Shown: positions 1 to 8,549, numbered from the stretch's first letter. The stretch is 64,000 nucleotides of DNA from Pseudochrobactrum asaccharolyticum (GCF_003314995.1 NZ_QNRH01000012.1:1-64000); one strand, 5' to 3'. A program made the numbers and translations. The notes: generated from the sequence alone by a model not told the origin.

Positions 1-51
1 CATCAATTTAAACCTTTGACCACGGATGTACTGGCACTGGAAATTAAATGA
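1..51 (+). CDS. C-terminal end of a truncated ORF, probably phage-derived
   Basis: The window opens inside an open frame whose last 16 residues end in LTTDVLALEIK followed by TGA. The rest lies outside the window, so the product cannot be named. A prophage origin is inferred only from the phage-derived genes that follow between 5 and 11 kb. A terminator-like hairpin follows directly. Confidence 0.4.
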   Translation, partial: HQFKPLTTDVLALEIK

Positions 52-59
52 TGAGTAGG

Positions 60-92
60 AAGGTCGGTGCAGAGTTGCCCCGGCCTTTTTTA
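60..92 (+). terminator. Intrinsic terminator after the truncated first ORF
   Basis: An 8-bp stem (AAGGTCGG pairing with CCGGCCTT, one G-T wobble) is followed by a run of six T. It sits 9 nt after the stop codon of the partial ORF, as expected for the end of that transcript. Confidence 0.6.
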
Positions 93-177
93 TTGTCTCA
101 ATTTATCCTAATAAATTTAACAATAATTGAGTAAAATCATCAGTTTCACTGGTCATATTGACGGTATCGAAATGAAC

Positions 178-190
178 GATAATGATTATC
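178..190. promoter_or_regulatory. Perfect 6-1-6 dyad resembling half of a Fur box
   Basis: GATAAT-G-ATTATC is a perfect inverted repeat with a 1-nt centre. It resembles the GATAAT core of Fur-type boxes. No gene starts immediately downstream, so its role is unclear and it may be chance in an AT-rich stretch. Confidence 0.2.
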
Positions 191-227
191 TTGTTCGGTT
201 TTATGAGCTATGACAGCATTAAACGAA

Positions 228-262
228 CCCTGACAGTTTACCCCCCCCTGTCGGGGTTTTTT
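228..262 (+). terminator. Intrinsic terminator
   Basis: CCCTGACAG pairs with CTGTCGGGG (one wobble) around an 11-nt C-rich loop and is followed by TTTTTT. No intact gene lies just upstream, so this is probably left over from a deleted gene. Confidence 0.5.
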
Positions 263-444
263 ATCTGAATAACAAAATGACCATGGCAAATGTCATGATG
301 AACACTAAAAAATTAACCCTGAGAATGCCAGTTTGCCAATTTGAGTTGCTTTTTCATTGGAATTATTTGCAGCTTTTTTGTCAGTAATATTTATTTTTAA
401 AGGCTCTGAATGTAACGATGTTGATTCCTATAAGATCTCGTTGC

Positions 445-810
445 TTATTCAAAATCTGGTAGTGGTGCGAGCATTTCAGCAGCATTATCTTGGGCCCATT
501 GGACGAGTGCTGATAGAGGCGGTCCCAAAGTGATGCCCAACTTGGTGATTTCGTACTGAACTGCGACTGGTGATGTCGTAAGTACTTTCCGACTAATCAA
601 CCTATAGCGCTCAAGTCGTCTGAGTGCCTCCGTCAATGACTTATGGGTAATGTTTCCCAACTGTCGACGAAGTTCATTGAATCTGACCGGCCCATCGCAC
701 AACAATGTAAGGATCATGATCGACCATTTATTGGCGACCTGATCTAGCACCACTCGGATTTCATCAAGCCTCTCAGGATCGCAGCTTGCCTTACAAGTAT
801 CCATCTCCAT
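445..810 (-). CDS. HxlR-family winged-helix transcriptional regulator
   Basis: A 121-residue protein with the typical HxlR layout: an N-terminal Cys pair region (DTCKASCDP), then a winged helix-turn-helix with VANKWSIMILTLLCDGPVRF and FNELRRQLGNITHKSLTEAL. HxlR proteins are small DNA-binding regulators that often sense electrophiles or redox stress through the N-terminal cysteines. It is divergent from the SDR gene at 922, the usual arrangement when the regulator controls the neighbouring oxidoreductase. ATG at 810 has an AAAGGG ribosome site about 10 nt upstream. Confidence 0.88.
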   Translation of the reverse strand: MEMDTCKASCDPERLDEIRVVLDQVANKWSIMILTLLCDGPVRFNELRRQLGNITHKSLTEALRRLERYRLISRKVLTTSPVAVQYEITKLGITLGPPLSALVQWAQDNAAEMLAPLPDFE

Positions 811-921
811 ATCTAGTACCCTTTAAGTGCGTAATTGAAACTAAGTATCTATTATATATCTTTATAGCGCATCTTCAAACTCTGCCGCAAAAATTGTGGC
901 GCCTAATAAGGAATTGGAACT
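811..921. promoter_or_regulatory. Divergent promoter region between hxlR-like and SDR genes
   Basis: This 111-nt AT-rich spacer separates the two divergent starts and must hold both promoters and probably the HxlR operator. The TATA-rich stretch around 850-865 is a plausible -10 area. No clear dyad could be assigned. AAGGA ahead of 922 is the ribosome site of the SDR gene. Confidence 0.4.
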
Positions 922-1671
922 ATGAACACATTGAATGAGAAGATCGTGCTGATTACTGGTGCATCAAGCGGCATCGGCGCGGCAACTGCAAAGAAGTTCG
1001 CCGCAGCTGGCGCAAAGGTGGGTATCGCCGCGCGTCGGACTGACCGGCTGGAAGCTTTGAAACTTGAAATCGAACAAGCAGGGGGACAGGCTCTCAGCCT
1101 TCAAATGGACGTGACCGATAAAGTGTCGGTCGAAGCCAGTGTTAATGCGCTGCTCGATACATGGGGCAGACTTGATATCGTCTTTAATAATGCCGGTGTC
1201 ATGCCAATGTCTGGCATCGACGAGTTCAAGACTGATGAATGGGAGAATATGGTGGACGTGAATATCAAAGGTGTCCTCAACGTTACGGCGGCGGTGCTGC
1301 CATCTATGATCAAGCAGCACTCAGGACATATAGTCAATACTTCATCAGTTGCTGGACGTAGGCTCTTCGGCCAAGGTTTTGCCGTTTATTCCGCGACGAA
1401 ATATGCGGTAAGCGCCTTCACTGAAGGACTACGGATGGAAATAAGCAAGGCGCATAATATCCGTGTTACTAGCATCCAGCCTGGGGCGACGGAATCGGAG
1501 TTGTTGAATAGCACCACGAGCGAAGGTTATAAAGAAATGACAACCACTTTTTCCGGTCAAATGACGTTGTTGGCTGCATCCGACATAGCCGACGCAGTCG
1601 TGTTCGCAACGTCTGCCCCAGAGCATGTTAATGTTGCCGAACTCTATGTGCTTCCAACAAGTCAATTTTGA
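922..1671 (+). CDS. Short-chain dehydrogenase/reductase (classical SDR)
   Basis: A 249-residue Rossmann-fold oxidoreductase. It has the NAD(P) motif TGASSGIG at residues 13-20, NNAG near 90, a catalytic Ser in NTSSVAG, and the YSATK catalytic Tyr/Lys motif. The Arg pair after the second strand (AARRTDR) suggests NADP(H) preference. Length is typical of classical SDRs; the substrate cannot be read from sequence. Probably controlled by the divergent HxlR regulator. AAGGA lies 9 nt before ATG 922. Confidence 0.92.
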   Translation: MNTLNEKIVLITGASSGIGAATAKKFAAAGAKVGIAARRTDRLEALKLEIEQAGGQALSLQMDVTDKVSVEASVNALLDTWGRLDIVFNNAGVMPMSGIDEFKTDEWENMVDVNIKGVLNVTAAVLPSMIKQHSGHIVNTSSVAGRRLFGQGFAVYSATKYAVSAFTEGLRMEISKAHNIRVTSIQPGATESELLNSTTSEGYKEMTTTFSGQMTLLAASDIADAVVFATSAPEHVNVAELYVLPTSQF

Positions 1672-2391
1672 GAAAAGCAGCAAGCAAAGCCATCGAAATT
1701 GCCCTTACGGTTGTAGTGCTTTTCCCTTAGCCATTTTTGTCTACGGCAGAGTTTCAGCAATATGACTGCGCGTTACTCCGAAAGGCTTGATCGTTTTAGT
1801 CAAGCTATTCCTAAAAGCGACGCTACAGCATGAACAGGTACTCACTACTCTCTGCTGCTCTTATTGTATCACGGGTAATACCATGGCTGTGATTACCGTG
1901 CTGGTCTATTACGAGTTGCGTTGCAAAAAGCTGGACATTGAAATGTGGATTGCTACGTGAACCATCTCACAAAGGTAGCGTTTGTGATCTGCAATAATTA
2001 CAAAAAGAAGGCGGCTTGAGCCGCCTTTATTTTGTCATAATACCGCTATGACGATGAAAATGGTTATGAGTGCTTTTTGTAAAAGTGTTTTTAACACGTT
2101 TTGAATGCAGAAAATATGGTATCCAGATAGCGCTACTGACAGATATCAGAATAGTATCCCGTGGCGCTCCATCTAAAAATGAAGGGGCATTAAATACATC
2201 GGCGAAGTGATATAACAGGGAGAGGTGGTTAGATAAACTAGAACAACCGGGATAAGTGGAATTTCTGTCTGAATTCGGCTTAGATGCAGTGAACAGGAGA
2301 TATCATGACGAGACAACTCCGCCGCTCCTCGCAGTTCGGCGCGGGTGCCCATTTCTTTCCCCTCAGGAGAGGGGATTGATGTGAGAGTTGT
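1672..2391. other. Gene-poor stretch with one strong hairpin terminator
   Basis: No convincing gene is seen in this 720-nt stretch; only short frames without coding character occur. A perfect 9-bp stem with a 2-nt loop (AAGGCGGCT / AGCCGCCTT) at 2008-2027, followed by a T-rich tract, looks like an intrinsic terminator for plus-strand transcripts. On the minus strand, downstream of the zinc-ribbon gene, another short frame begins MGTRAELRGAAELSRHDIS after a GAGGGGAAAG site. It may be a decayed gene. Confidence 0.5.
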
Positions 2392-2550
2392 TTAATAGAG
2401 CCCTTCATATTCAGAACATGGAGCGCAGTGATAGTTACTGCCTTGGAGAGTCCAGGTTTGGTTGCCGCTTTGGGCAGCTTTACGGCCACAATCATAACAG
2501 GGCGCTCGATCATCTCGCCGTGCTAGATCTTTCGTACTTACTCTCTGCAT
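2392..2550 (-). CDS. Zinc-ribbon microprotein (52 aa), hypothetical
   Basis: A 52-residue frame beginning MQRVSTKDLARRDD, with a four-cysteine pattern CYDC (residues 18-21) and HCAPC (41-45). That is two CxxC-type knuckles as in small zinc ribbons. An AAAGGAT ribosome site lies 8 nt before the ATG on the minus strand, which supports translation. Small zinc-ribbon proteins are common in phage early and accessory regions, but this one is not recognised as a named family. No partner is obvious. Confidence 0.55.
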   Translation of the reverse strand: MQRVSTKDLARRDDRAPCYDCGRKAAQSGNQTWTLQGSNYHCAPCSEYEGLY

Positions 2551-2968
2551 GTCGTTATCCTTTTGTTTGCTACGACGATTAGAGTGTGACTCTCAAACCA
2601 AAGCTAGAACAATTCGCTCACCGGCGAAAGGATAGCTCATGACGCCGGATCACGGTAAACTTTGATTAGGTCAACGCTATTCCGTACGACCAGTATCATC
2701 ACGGTTTTGATCATAATGCTTCATGTTGGAGAATACAGGTACCACACATTTTAACCGTGGCTTAGTAGCGGGACCTTCAACACCTAACGGCGGTGTTGAG
2801 GATTTTATTCTCAACGTGTTCACATTGGCGCTTAATTAGGAGCAGTTTACTGTTGCGCCATCGTGATGGGAAAAACGTAAGTTTTCAATAATAATATGCC
2901 GTAGTATATAATGGTCTAACATTTTCTATTAATTGTGATTTTATTGTCGTGATTCATGGGATTTGAAA

Positions 2969-4330
2969 ATGTCTTCTAATGTAATTAGCTTTCTTGCTGC
3001 GTTTATTTTTATAATTATTACGTTTTTGCTAATTTATATTATTTATAAATTGCTGAAAAATAAGAAAAAAACTGCTATGCGATTACAGGAGTTAGAAACT
3101 CGTTTTAAGCCGGCACTGGATTTGGATGCCGAAGTGCTATCTCTTGAGAAGGAGATAGAAGAAAAGCGAAATGCAATTTCGGATATTCAGACCTCATATG
3201 CGACAAAAAAAGTAATCTATGATCGTCTCATTAAAGAAGTCGCTATCTTTGATGAAAAACTCGCATTCGCCGAAATGGGAGTTTATGAACCTCATTTTGA
3301 TTATAGCGATAGTGAGGACTATAAAGCGGCTATTATTGCTGTTCGCGAAAAACAAAAAATCATGGTTAGTGATAAAACAGCAGTCCTTTGTCCTACAGAG
3401 TGGTCATTAGGTGGTAGCAAAGCCCAAGGCCAGACAATGACCAATCGAAATATTCGCCTAACATTGAGGGCTTTTAATAGTGAGTGTGATGCATCTATTG
3501 CTAACGCAAGATGGAATAACGTTAATGCAATGGAAAAGAGGATACTTAATGCGCACAATCAAATTGATAAACTGAATGCGTCAAATACTACATATATTTC
3601 AGATGGATATCTAAAATTAAAACTTCAAGAACTGTACCTCACACATGAATATCGCGAGAATATAAAATTGGAACGTGAGGAAAAAACCGAGGCCTCACGT
3701 CTTGCACGCGAAGAACAAAAACTTATTAGAGATATGGAGCGTGCCGAAGAAGAAGAAGCTCGCTATCTTCGATTATTAGATAAGGCAAAAAAAGAAGCTG
3801 AGAAATCTGTTGGACCAAAGCTTGATGCTTATAATGAGCAAATTAAAATGCTTGAAAGTGATTTTGCTGAGGCACATGCTCGGTTTGAACGAGCGCAAGC
3901 AATGGCTGAGCGAACTCGCTCCGGTTATGTTTATATAATATCGAATATCGGATCTTTTGGTGACGATGTTATTAAAATCGGCCTCACAAGACGTTTAGAC
4001 CCAATGGATCGGGTCAGAGAGTTCGGTGATGCTAGTGTCCCGTTTGTTTTCGATACTCATGCCGTAATTTACAGTGACGATGCTCCAGCTTTAGAGCGCG
4101 CTTTGCATGGAGAATTCGAGCGAACCCGAGTTAATGCGCAAAATTACAGAAAAGAGTTTTTCAGAGCTTCGTTGGATGATGTAGAAAAAGCTGTGAAGCG
4201 ACTAGCGCCGGAAGCATCTTTCTTTAAAGATGTTGAAGCTCAAGACTATCGTGAAACACTGGCTCGTCGTCATCAAACTCTGGTAAATACAGAGAATACA
4301 ACGATGGAGCCAATGCTGGCATTTATTTGA
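2969..4330 (+). CDS. DUF4041 / T5orf172-type GIY-YIG protein with N-terminal membrane helix
   Basis: A 453-residue protein. Residues about 5-30 form a hydrophobic helix (FLAAFIFIIITFLLIYIIY). Residues 35-90 and 200-320 are charged and coiled-coil-like. The C-terminal part (about 320-410) is a T5orf172/MUG113 GIY-YIG-type domain (GYVYIISNIG, VIKIGLTRR, ALERALHGEFE, NYRKEFF). DUF4041 plus this domain is a recurrent prophage and accessory-genome architecture; the function is not established and a nuclease role is inferred from the fold. ATG 2969 is preferred over TTG 2963 because GGGA lies 7 nt before it. Base composition is AT-rich, suggesting acquisition. Confidence 0.8.
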   Translation: MSSNVISFLAAFIFIIITFLLIYIIYKLLKNKKKTAMRLQELETRFKPALDLDAEVLSLEKEIEEKRNAISDIQTSYATKKVIYDRLIKEVAIFDEKLAFAEMGVYEPHFDYSDSEDYKAAIIAVREKQKIMVSDKTAVLCPTEWSLGGSKAQGQTMTNRNIRLTLRAFNSECDASIANARWNNVNAMEKRILNAHNQIDKLNASNTTYISDGYLKLKLQELYLTHEYRENIKLEREEKTEASRLAREEQKLIRDMERAEEEEARYLRLLDKAKKEAEKSVGPKLDAYNEQIKMLESDFAEAHARFERAQAMAERTRSGYVYIISNIGSFGDDVIKIGLTRRLDPMDRVREFGDASVPFVFDTHAVIYSDDAPALERALHGEFERTRVNAQNYRKEFFRASLDDVEKAVKRLAPEASFFKDVEAQDYRETLARRHQTLVNTENTTMEPMLAFI

Positions 4331-4335
4331 ATCTA

Positions 4336-4508
4336 TAAAAAGCGCCTCGGCGTCTTTTTCTTTTCCTGCTTTGTAAAGCGATGGGTGATGACAACCACGT
4401 TGGGGATGATAGCGACCAGTAACCTATAGGCAGGGGCTATCATTTACATAAAGAGGTACGAGAGTTCGAGTCTATAGCGGGTAAAATCAGATCCCGCTAG
4501 GCGGGGTC
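4336..4508 (+). terminator. Two hairpin terminators after the DUF4041 gene
   Basis: The first hairpin (4336-4364) has a GCGCC/GGCGT stem flanked by A and T runs, just after the DUF4041 stop. The second (4490-4508) pairs GATCCCGC with GCGGGGTC around a 3-nt loop but lacks a clear T run. Nothing else is evident in 4331-4658. Confidence 0.5.
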
Positions 4509-4658
4509 TTGTGAGGTGGTGTCTTAAGCGGCTTGCAATTCGTGTATCGCCGTAAGCTATTTCTGTGTGGGTGGGCTATTTTCCTATATCAACGCCAACA
4601 CTCAAAAGATCCTGCCTTATTTTCTGCATATACAGTACCTTTGTATCCACCAAGACGA

Positions 4659-4868
4659 TCACGAACGCCTGATATCATGACTGTAGTGTTGTCCTTTTTT
4701 ACACAAAACAAAATCTATAAGCATATTTGCATCTGTGCGGCATTTGTTGAAATTGTCCGCGAGTTTCTGTTGTTCAAGCCTTTGATACTCTCGCCAAGCC
4801 ATGTAACCACCTCCTGCAATGATGACGATGCATGCAGTGGCAATTAATGCTTTAAGCCAAGTTCCCAT
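4659..4868 (-). CDS. Small single-pass membrane protein, hypothetical (phage region)
   Basis: A 69-residue protein with an N-terminal membrane segment (LKALIATACIVIIAGGGYMAW) followed by a charged helix with two Cys. AGGGGGAT lies just upstream of the minus-strand ATG, a good ribosome site. The size and layout fit small phage inner-membrane or lysis accessory proteins, but no family is recognised. Confidence 0.5.
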   Translation of the reverse strand: MGTWLKALIATACIVIIAGGGYMAWREYQRLEQQKLADNFNKCRTDANMLIDFVLCKKGQHYSHDIRRS

Positions 4869-5017
4869 TTTATCCCCCTAACTCATATTGCTAGGCTTTT
4901 TATAGAATTCCTATCTAATGGTCGATTGAACAGATGATACGATCCTGACAGTCTGTAAAGGATAATCGGAAGCAGCATGAAAGAAGGCGGCTCAGGTCGT
5001 CTTTTTGTTTCAAAAAC

Positions 5018-5044
5018 AGCCTCGCCTACGCGGGGCTTTTTTTA
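5018..5044 (+). terminator. Intrinsic terminator upstream of the tail chaperone gene
   Basis: AGCCTCGC pairs with GCGGGGCT around CTAC and is followed by seven T. Nearly the same stem occurs in opposite orientation at 6915-6940. A weaker hairpin (AAGGCGGC / GTCGTCTT) precedes it at about 4985-5008. Confidence 0.7.
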
Positions 5045-5056
5045 TTGGAGGTCATA

Positions 5057-5443
5057 ATGGCGATTTCAAATATCGTAAAATATGAGAGCTCATTCGATTA
5101 TGAGCTGTTGCACCCTGTGAATGGTACGGGACTGAAAATCTGGTTCACGCTTGTGTCGTCGGCCTCAGATAGCGTGAAAAGCGTGATCCGCCGGCAGATT
5201 GATGCCAATTATGAGCGTCAGCGTAAGGGAAAGTCACTGAAAGCCAGTGATGGTGAAGTACAGATCATTGATCGCATCGCTGCATGTTTTCAGTCATGGA
5301 ACTGGAACGGGCAGGAGTTCCGCGACGGGCAGGGTGTGCCGGAGTTCACACGAGCGAATATATTGGATGTTCTCTCAGTTGACTGGATCTTTGATCAGGT
5401 CAACAAACAGGTGAATGACATTGAAAATTTTACCGGGAGCTAG
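5057..5443 (+). CDS. Phage tail assembly chaperone-like protein (siphophage type)
   Basis: A 128-residue protein. FDYELLHPVNGTGLKIWFTL, a central charged helix region, and the ending EFTRANILDVLSVDWIFDQV match the general pattern of alphaproteobacterial siphophage tail assembly chaperones, which coat the tape-measure protein during tail assembly. ATG 5057 follows GGAGGT at good spacing; the in-frame TTG at 5045 is rejected. The last codons contain a slippery heptamer at 5425-5431, and a -1 frame continues downstream, as in lambda G/GT. It is the best-preserved tail gene of this decayed prophage. Confidence 0.7.
   Translation: MAISNIVKYESSFDYELLHPVNGTGLKIWFTLVSSASDSVKSVIRRQIDANYERQRKGKSLKASDGEVQIIDRIAACFQSWNWNGQEFRDGQGVPEFTRANILDVLSVDWIFDQVNKQVNDIENFTGS
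5425..5431 (+). promoter_or_regulatory. Candidate -1 programmed frameshift site (A AAT TTT)
   Basis: The heptamer A-AAT-TTT has the X-XXY-YYZ form in the zero frame of the tail chaperone, four codons before its stop. A -1 slip continues into YRELEAGLIVAVSTFIRYD and onward. Family knowledge: tail chaperone pairs of many siphophages are joined by exactly this type of slippage. Confidence 0.5.
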
Positions 5444-5857
5444 AGGCGGGGCTTATTGTAGCCGTCTCGACTTTTATCCGGTACGATACGCCGGATGAAG
5501 CCGGTGAAACACGACGGCAGCGCAATGAATGGTTTTTCGCTGCTGATAAAAACAAGAATGTCGTGATACCTGAAGCCGGTCATCATTTGTGGGGGCTGGT
5601 TCTGGCAGCTCTCCAATGTACGGGCGAGTACAAAGCAGCCAATAAGCTATCCGGATATTGATAGCTGGGCACGGATTACCGGTACACCGGTTACGCCTGA
5701 AGAATGTTCAATCATCATCGCTATGGACGCCATGTTCCGCAAAACTCTTGAAGAAGAGATTGCGGCGAATTCTGCGCGTGCTGAAGCTCGTCAAAAACAG
5801 GGAAGTAAATCTCATGACAGCCTGCTATTTTGCGCTTTGAACTGGTTATCGCCTTAG
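5431..5857 (+). pseudogene. Frameshift extension of the tail chaperone, broken by a G insertion
   Basis: The -1 frame after the slippery site reads YRELEAGLIVAV through VVIPEAGHHLWG and then stops at 5661. If one G of the five-G run 5591-5595 is removed, the frame continues as GWFWQLSNVRAS, then YPDIDSWARITGTPVTPEEC, to a stop at 5855-5857. The repaired sequence has the character of the longer tail assembly chaperone product (aromatic WxWFWQL segment, W-A-R-x-T-G segment). The extra G therefore looks like a disabling mutation. Confidence 0.6.
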
Positions 5858-6132
5858 AGGTGGCTGTCCAGATTAAACCGGCATTTTCCCTGCCACGAAA
5901 TGGCGTGCTTTACGCCGGCCGGCTGACTGTCATGCAGCATGGTATAGCACAAGGTTTAACAGCGCTGCCATATGCATATGATACTGAGGTGGTGACCGGG
6001 CAGGCCGAGGGTGGTGATTATCTCGGGCGCATTGTTATGGACAATCAAAATCCCTTAGCTTCGAGTTCGAATATATCAGCTACAAGTGATTCAGGCAGCA
6101 TCTGGGCGGATTTGCAAAGGCTTCCATGGTGA
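5830..6132 (+). pseudogene. Phage tail protein fragment
   Basis: A 100-residue frame with LPRNGVLYAGRLTVMQHG and YDTEVVTGQAEGGDYLGRI, a pattern of structural proteins in rhizobial siphophage-type prophages. It lacks a proper start and ends in a low-complexity tail that overlaps the opposite-strand holin-like frame. It is probably the product of a deletion that joined the tape-measure start to a distal tail gene. Confidence 0.4.
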
Positions 6133-6450
6133 TTTTTTCTTTGCGTGGCTTCCCCAAGAGTTTCCCCGTGATTGCGGGTTACCGTGCCGATAATGTGTTG
6201 AAAGCTGAGCCTCAATCAGTTTAGCGATCTTGGCTTGAACTGGAGGCATGGAATAAATTGCATATCCGGCAAGACCGCCGACAATCACCACCGAAACCAA
6301 TTGCACACGCCAATCTAACATCCCTAGTGCGGGAAGTGCCGCAGCTGTCAGCCGCGTCCAGAAGCGTTTCGACTTACCGATCGGTTCGAGGTTCTCCGGC
6401 ACCGACAGAACCTCATTGGCCGACGCTTCTATTAACTTGTTCAACGCCAT
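6091..6450 (-). CDS. Holin-like small membrane protein of the lysis cassette (3' end altered)
   Basis: Read from the internal ATG at 6450 the product is about 119 residues. It has a central pair of hydrophobic stretches (TAAALPALGMLDW; VQLVSVVIVGGLAGYAIY) and a charged tail. It overlaps the 3' end of the endolysin frame, a normal endolysin-holin arrangement. The last ~40 residues overlap the plus-strand tail fragment and probably result from a rearrangement. A holin role is inferred from size and neighbours. Confidence 0.45.
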   Translation of the reverse strand: MALNKLIEASANEVLSVPENLEPIGKSKRFWTRLTAAALPALGMLDWRVQLVSVVIVGGLAGYAIYSMPPVQAKIAKLIEAQLSTHYRHGNPQSRGNSWGSHAKKKSPWKPLQIRPDAA

Positions 6451-6896
6451 ACCCCTCAGCAAGCAGCAGCTTGTCATACGCATGGGCATAGCCTGCAATC
6501 AGATCGGCCTTATCCATCAGGTTGACGATGCGTCGAGCATTACGGAAGTCAGACTTTTGTAAGGTGATGTAATCGGACAGTTTCTTACCCGTGAACCAGT
6601 CTTCCTGCATACCAATGATGAGGATTGGCGCGGCGTATTCCGGCTTTAACAGAAGCTGAGGATTATCCACGAAGTCAACGCCAAGCGCCTTTCTTGCCTT
6701 TACGTAGTTCTCGAGCCATGTGATCTGAACATATCCGCGCCCGATATAAGGCCAGTATTTCTTTGAACGAAGATATTTGTCACTGCCTCTCTTATTGATA
6801 AGCAGTCGCCAGCACATAAGCCATTTGATTGCGCAATAGTCCACGCTCTCGTCCCGCCTCAATCAAGAGGCGGGTGTCGCCAAGATTCATATTCAT
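6413..6896 (-). pseudogene. Broken phage endolysin (GH19 chitinase-like)
   Basis: The start (MNMNLGDTRLLIEAGRERGL, ATG at 6896) and the body (YIGRGYVQITWLENYVKA, then NPQLLLKPEYAAPILIIGM) are in different frames. A stop and a deletion lie around 6790-6815. The GRGYVQITW motif is the core of GH19-type phage endolysins that cleave peptidoglycan. About 30 residues that normally join the two parts, including the HET region, are missing, so the enzyme should be inactive. Confidence 0.65.
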
Positions 6897-6897
6897 G
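6853..6897. repeat. 45-bp direct repeat, copy A (endolysin start)
   Basis: 44 of 45 bases are identical to copy B at 8932-8976. It covers codons 1-15 of the endolysin. Weaker similarity continues for about 30 nt upstream of the start codon. The two copies bracket the diguanylate cyclase gene. Confidence 0.85.
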
Positions 6898-6914
6898 ATG
6901 TTTCCTTTGGGATA

Positions 6915-6940
6915 TAAAAAAGCCCCGCGTGAGCGAGGCT
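6915..6940 (-). terminator. Minus-strand terminator of the diguanylate cyclase
   Basis: On the minus strand, AGCCTCGC pairs with GCGGGGCT around TCAC and is followed by TTTTTT. It lies about 30 nt past the cyclase stop codon and copies the terminator at 5018 in sequence. Confidence 0.7.
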
Positions 6941-6971
6941 TCCATTAAAAATTTCAATATACAGCAGGGCG

Positions 6972-8549
6972 TTACTCTGTTTCACGGCGCCTTTTTTTAT
7001 CAGCATACATTAGCTGATCAGCCTCTCTCAGAGCAGTTTTCACAGAGCTTACAGATGGATTTACACAAGTAATACCTATACTGGCTCCGGAGTAATCAAA
7101 TTGACAATTTTCAAAAATATAAGAACCGATCAACAAAGGCATCAAACGATTACGCAAGTCTGCAATATTCGCGTCCTGATTACTGGCATTCGATGGCGAT
7201 ACCCGACCTATCATTATAAATTCATCGCCACCTAAACGCCCCAACATGTCGCTCTCACGAAGCCCGCTGGATAAGCGCTTACCAACATCAATCAGAAATT
7301 TATCACCAACTTCATGTCCATAGGTATCGTTGATCGCCTTAAATCCATCTAGGTCGATAAACACGACTAAAACCCATTGTTGAGAGCGTTTGGCTAATGT
7401 GAACAATCGATCCAACTCTACCAATATGGCTCGCCTGTTAGGTAAGTCCGTTAGAACGTCATAATTAGCGGCATACAGCTCGTCCTGCCGCCGCATCATA
7501 ATATATTTGATGACTTCGCTAGCTAGCAGGATAAAAACAATTCCGAATGAAGCTATTAATCCTGCCACCCAGAAATGGTGCTTTTGCATTGGTTCCAAAG
7601 CATCCAATGATGCTAAGGTGAAAAGTTGATAATCCGTACCTTTAATTGGCTGGCGCTCGACAAGATAAGGTTTATGATCAACTAACCATGAGTTGCCATG
7701 CATTGGATTCAAAATCGCCTGCATATCTAACGGCACACCAGGCTCTTCTTCACCATCAGGCGGCAACACCGTCCCTTCAGGAAGAAGGGGGGATACGTTA
7801 CGGAGCATAAAGTCCGGTGTTGAAGAAGTAATAACGCGTCCTTGGCGATTTACAATCAAAGCAATGTGTCGTCCGACTAAATAAGACGCAACATCCGGCG
7901 CATCAAATTTAACCGTCACTGAACCTAATGGTTCATCATTTGTATTGGTAATTCGACTAGCAACAAAATAGGACGGCGTTTTATTAAGTCGAGCAATTCC
8001 AAATGAAGAGCCTTTACCTGTACGTAGAGCATCGAGCAGATATGGCCGCCCCGCATCAATCATACCAACAATGCTGTCATCCTCAGCCCAATTACTAGCC
8101 GTAACGGTATCATCTGACATATTGTTCATGTAAATTCGGGCATAGCGCAAATCGCCTGCAAGCCCATTCATGATATCACCGACCTTACGAACCAAAGGGT
8201 CACGAGTGAATTCAGTCGCCCGCTGTTGGCGTGTCAACTTGTCAAAACCAAGTGTGTCTGTACGATAACGAACAGCAAGCTGGATTACATCGGCATGTCC
8301 TGCCATCATATTGGCGATACTGGACATTTCTGTGAATACACGATCCATGACATGTGCTGTCGTAGTAGCCTCATACTTGGCACTGTCATCCAAGCTAGCA
8401 ATTTCAGCCTTTAAAATTGCTTGCGAAATCCACCAACCAGTACACGTTACTAAGGCTACCCAAATTGCAATAGAAAGTAGTGTCACCTTGTAATATGAAG
8501 GTAACAGTTCATGACCTCTCAATTTTTTGTTTTGTATTGCCCCGCTCAT
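6972..8549 (-). CDS. Membrane diguanylate cyclase with periplasmic sensor (GGDEF)
   Basis: A 525-residue protein that makes cyclic di-GMP from two GTP. One N-terminal membrane helix lies near residues 22-44, a periplasmic Cache-like sensor region spans about 45-320, a second helix lies near 328-350, and a C-terminal GGDEF domain follows. The catalytic GGDEF motif is intact at about 440-444. RESD, nine residues upstream, is a canonical RxxD inhibitory site, so product feedback is expected. GAGG precedes the ATG at 8549. The gene sits between duplicated endolysin starts, which suggests insertion into the prophage as cargo. Confidence 0.93.
   Translation of the reverse strand: MSGAIQNKKLRGHELLPSYYKVTLLSIAIWVALVTCTGWWISQAILKAEIASLDDSAKYEATTTAHVMDRVFTEMSSIANMMAGHADVIQLAVRYRTDTLGFDKLTRQQRATEFTRDPLVRKVGDIMNGLAGDLRYARIYMNNMSDDTVTASNWAEDDSIVGMIDAGRPYLLDALRTGKGSSFGIARLNKTPSYFVASRITNTNDEPLGSVTVKFDAPDVASYLVGRHIALIVNRQGRVITSSTPDFMLRNVSPLLPEGTVLPPDGEEEPGVPLDMQAILNPMHGNSWLVDHKPYLVERQPIKGTDYQLFTLASLDALEPMQKHHFWVAGLIASFGIVFILLASEVIKYIMMRRQDELYAANYDVLTDLPNRRAILVELDRLFTLAKRSQQWVLVVFIDLDGFKAINDTYGHEVGDKFLIDVGKRLSSGLRESDMLGRLGGDEFIMIGRVSPSNASNQDANIADLRNRLMPLLIGSYIFENCQFDYSGASIGITCVNPSVSSVKTALREADQLMYADKKRRRETE

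Noticed and set aside
4380-4510. Possible tRNA-like sequence near GAGTTCGAGTC
   Set aside because: A T-loop-like string is present but no acceptor, D-arm or anticodon stem can be formed around it.
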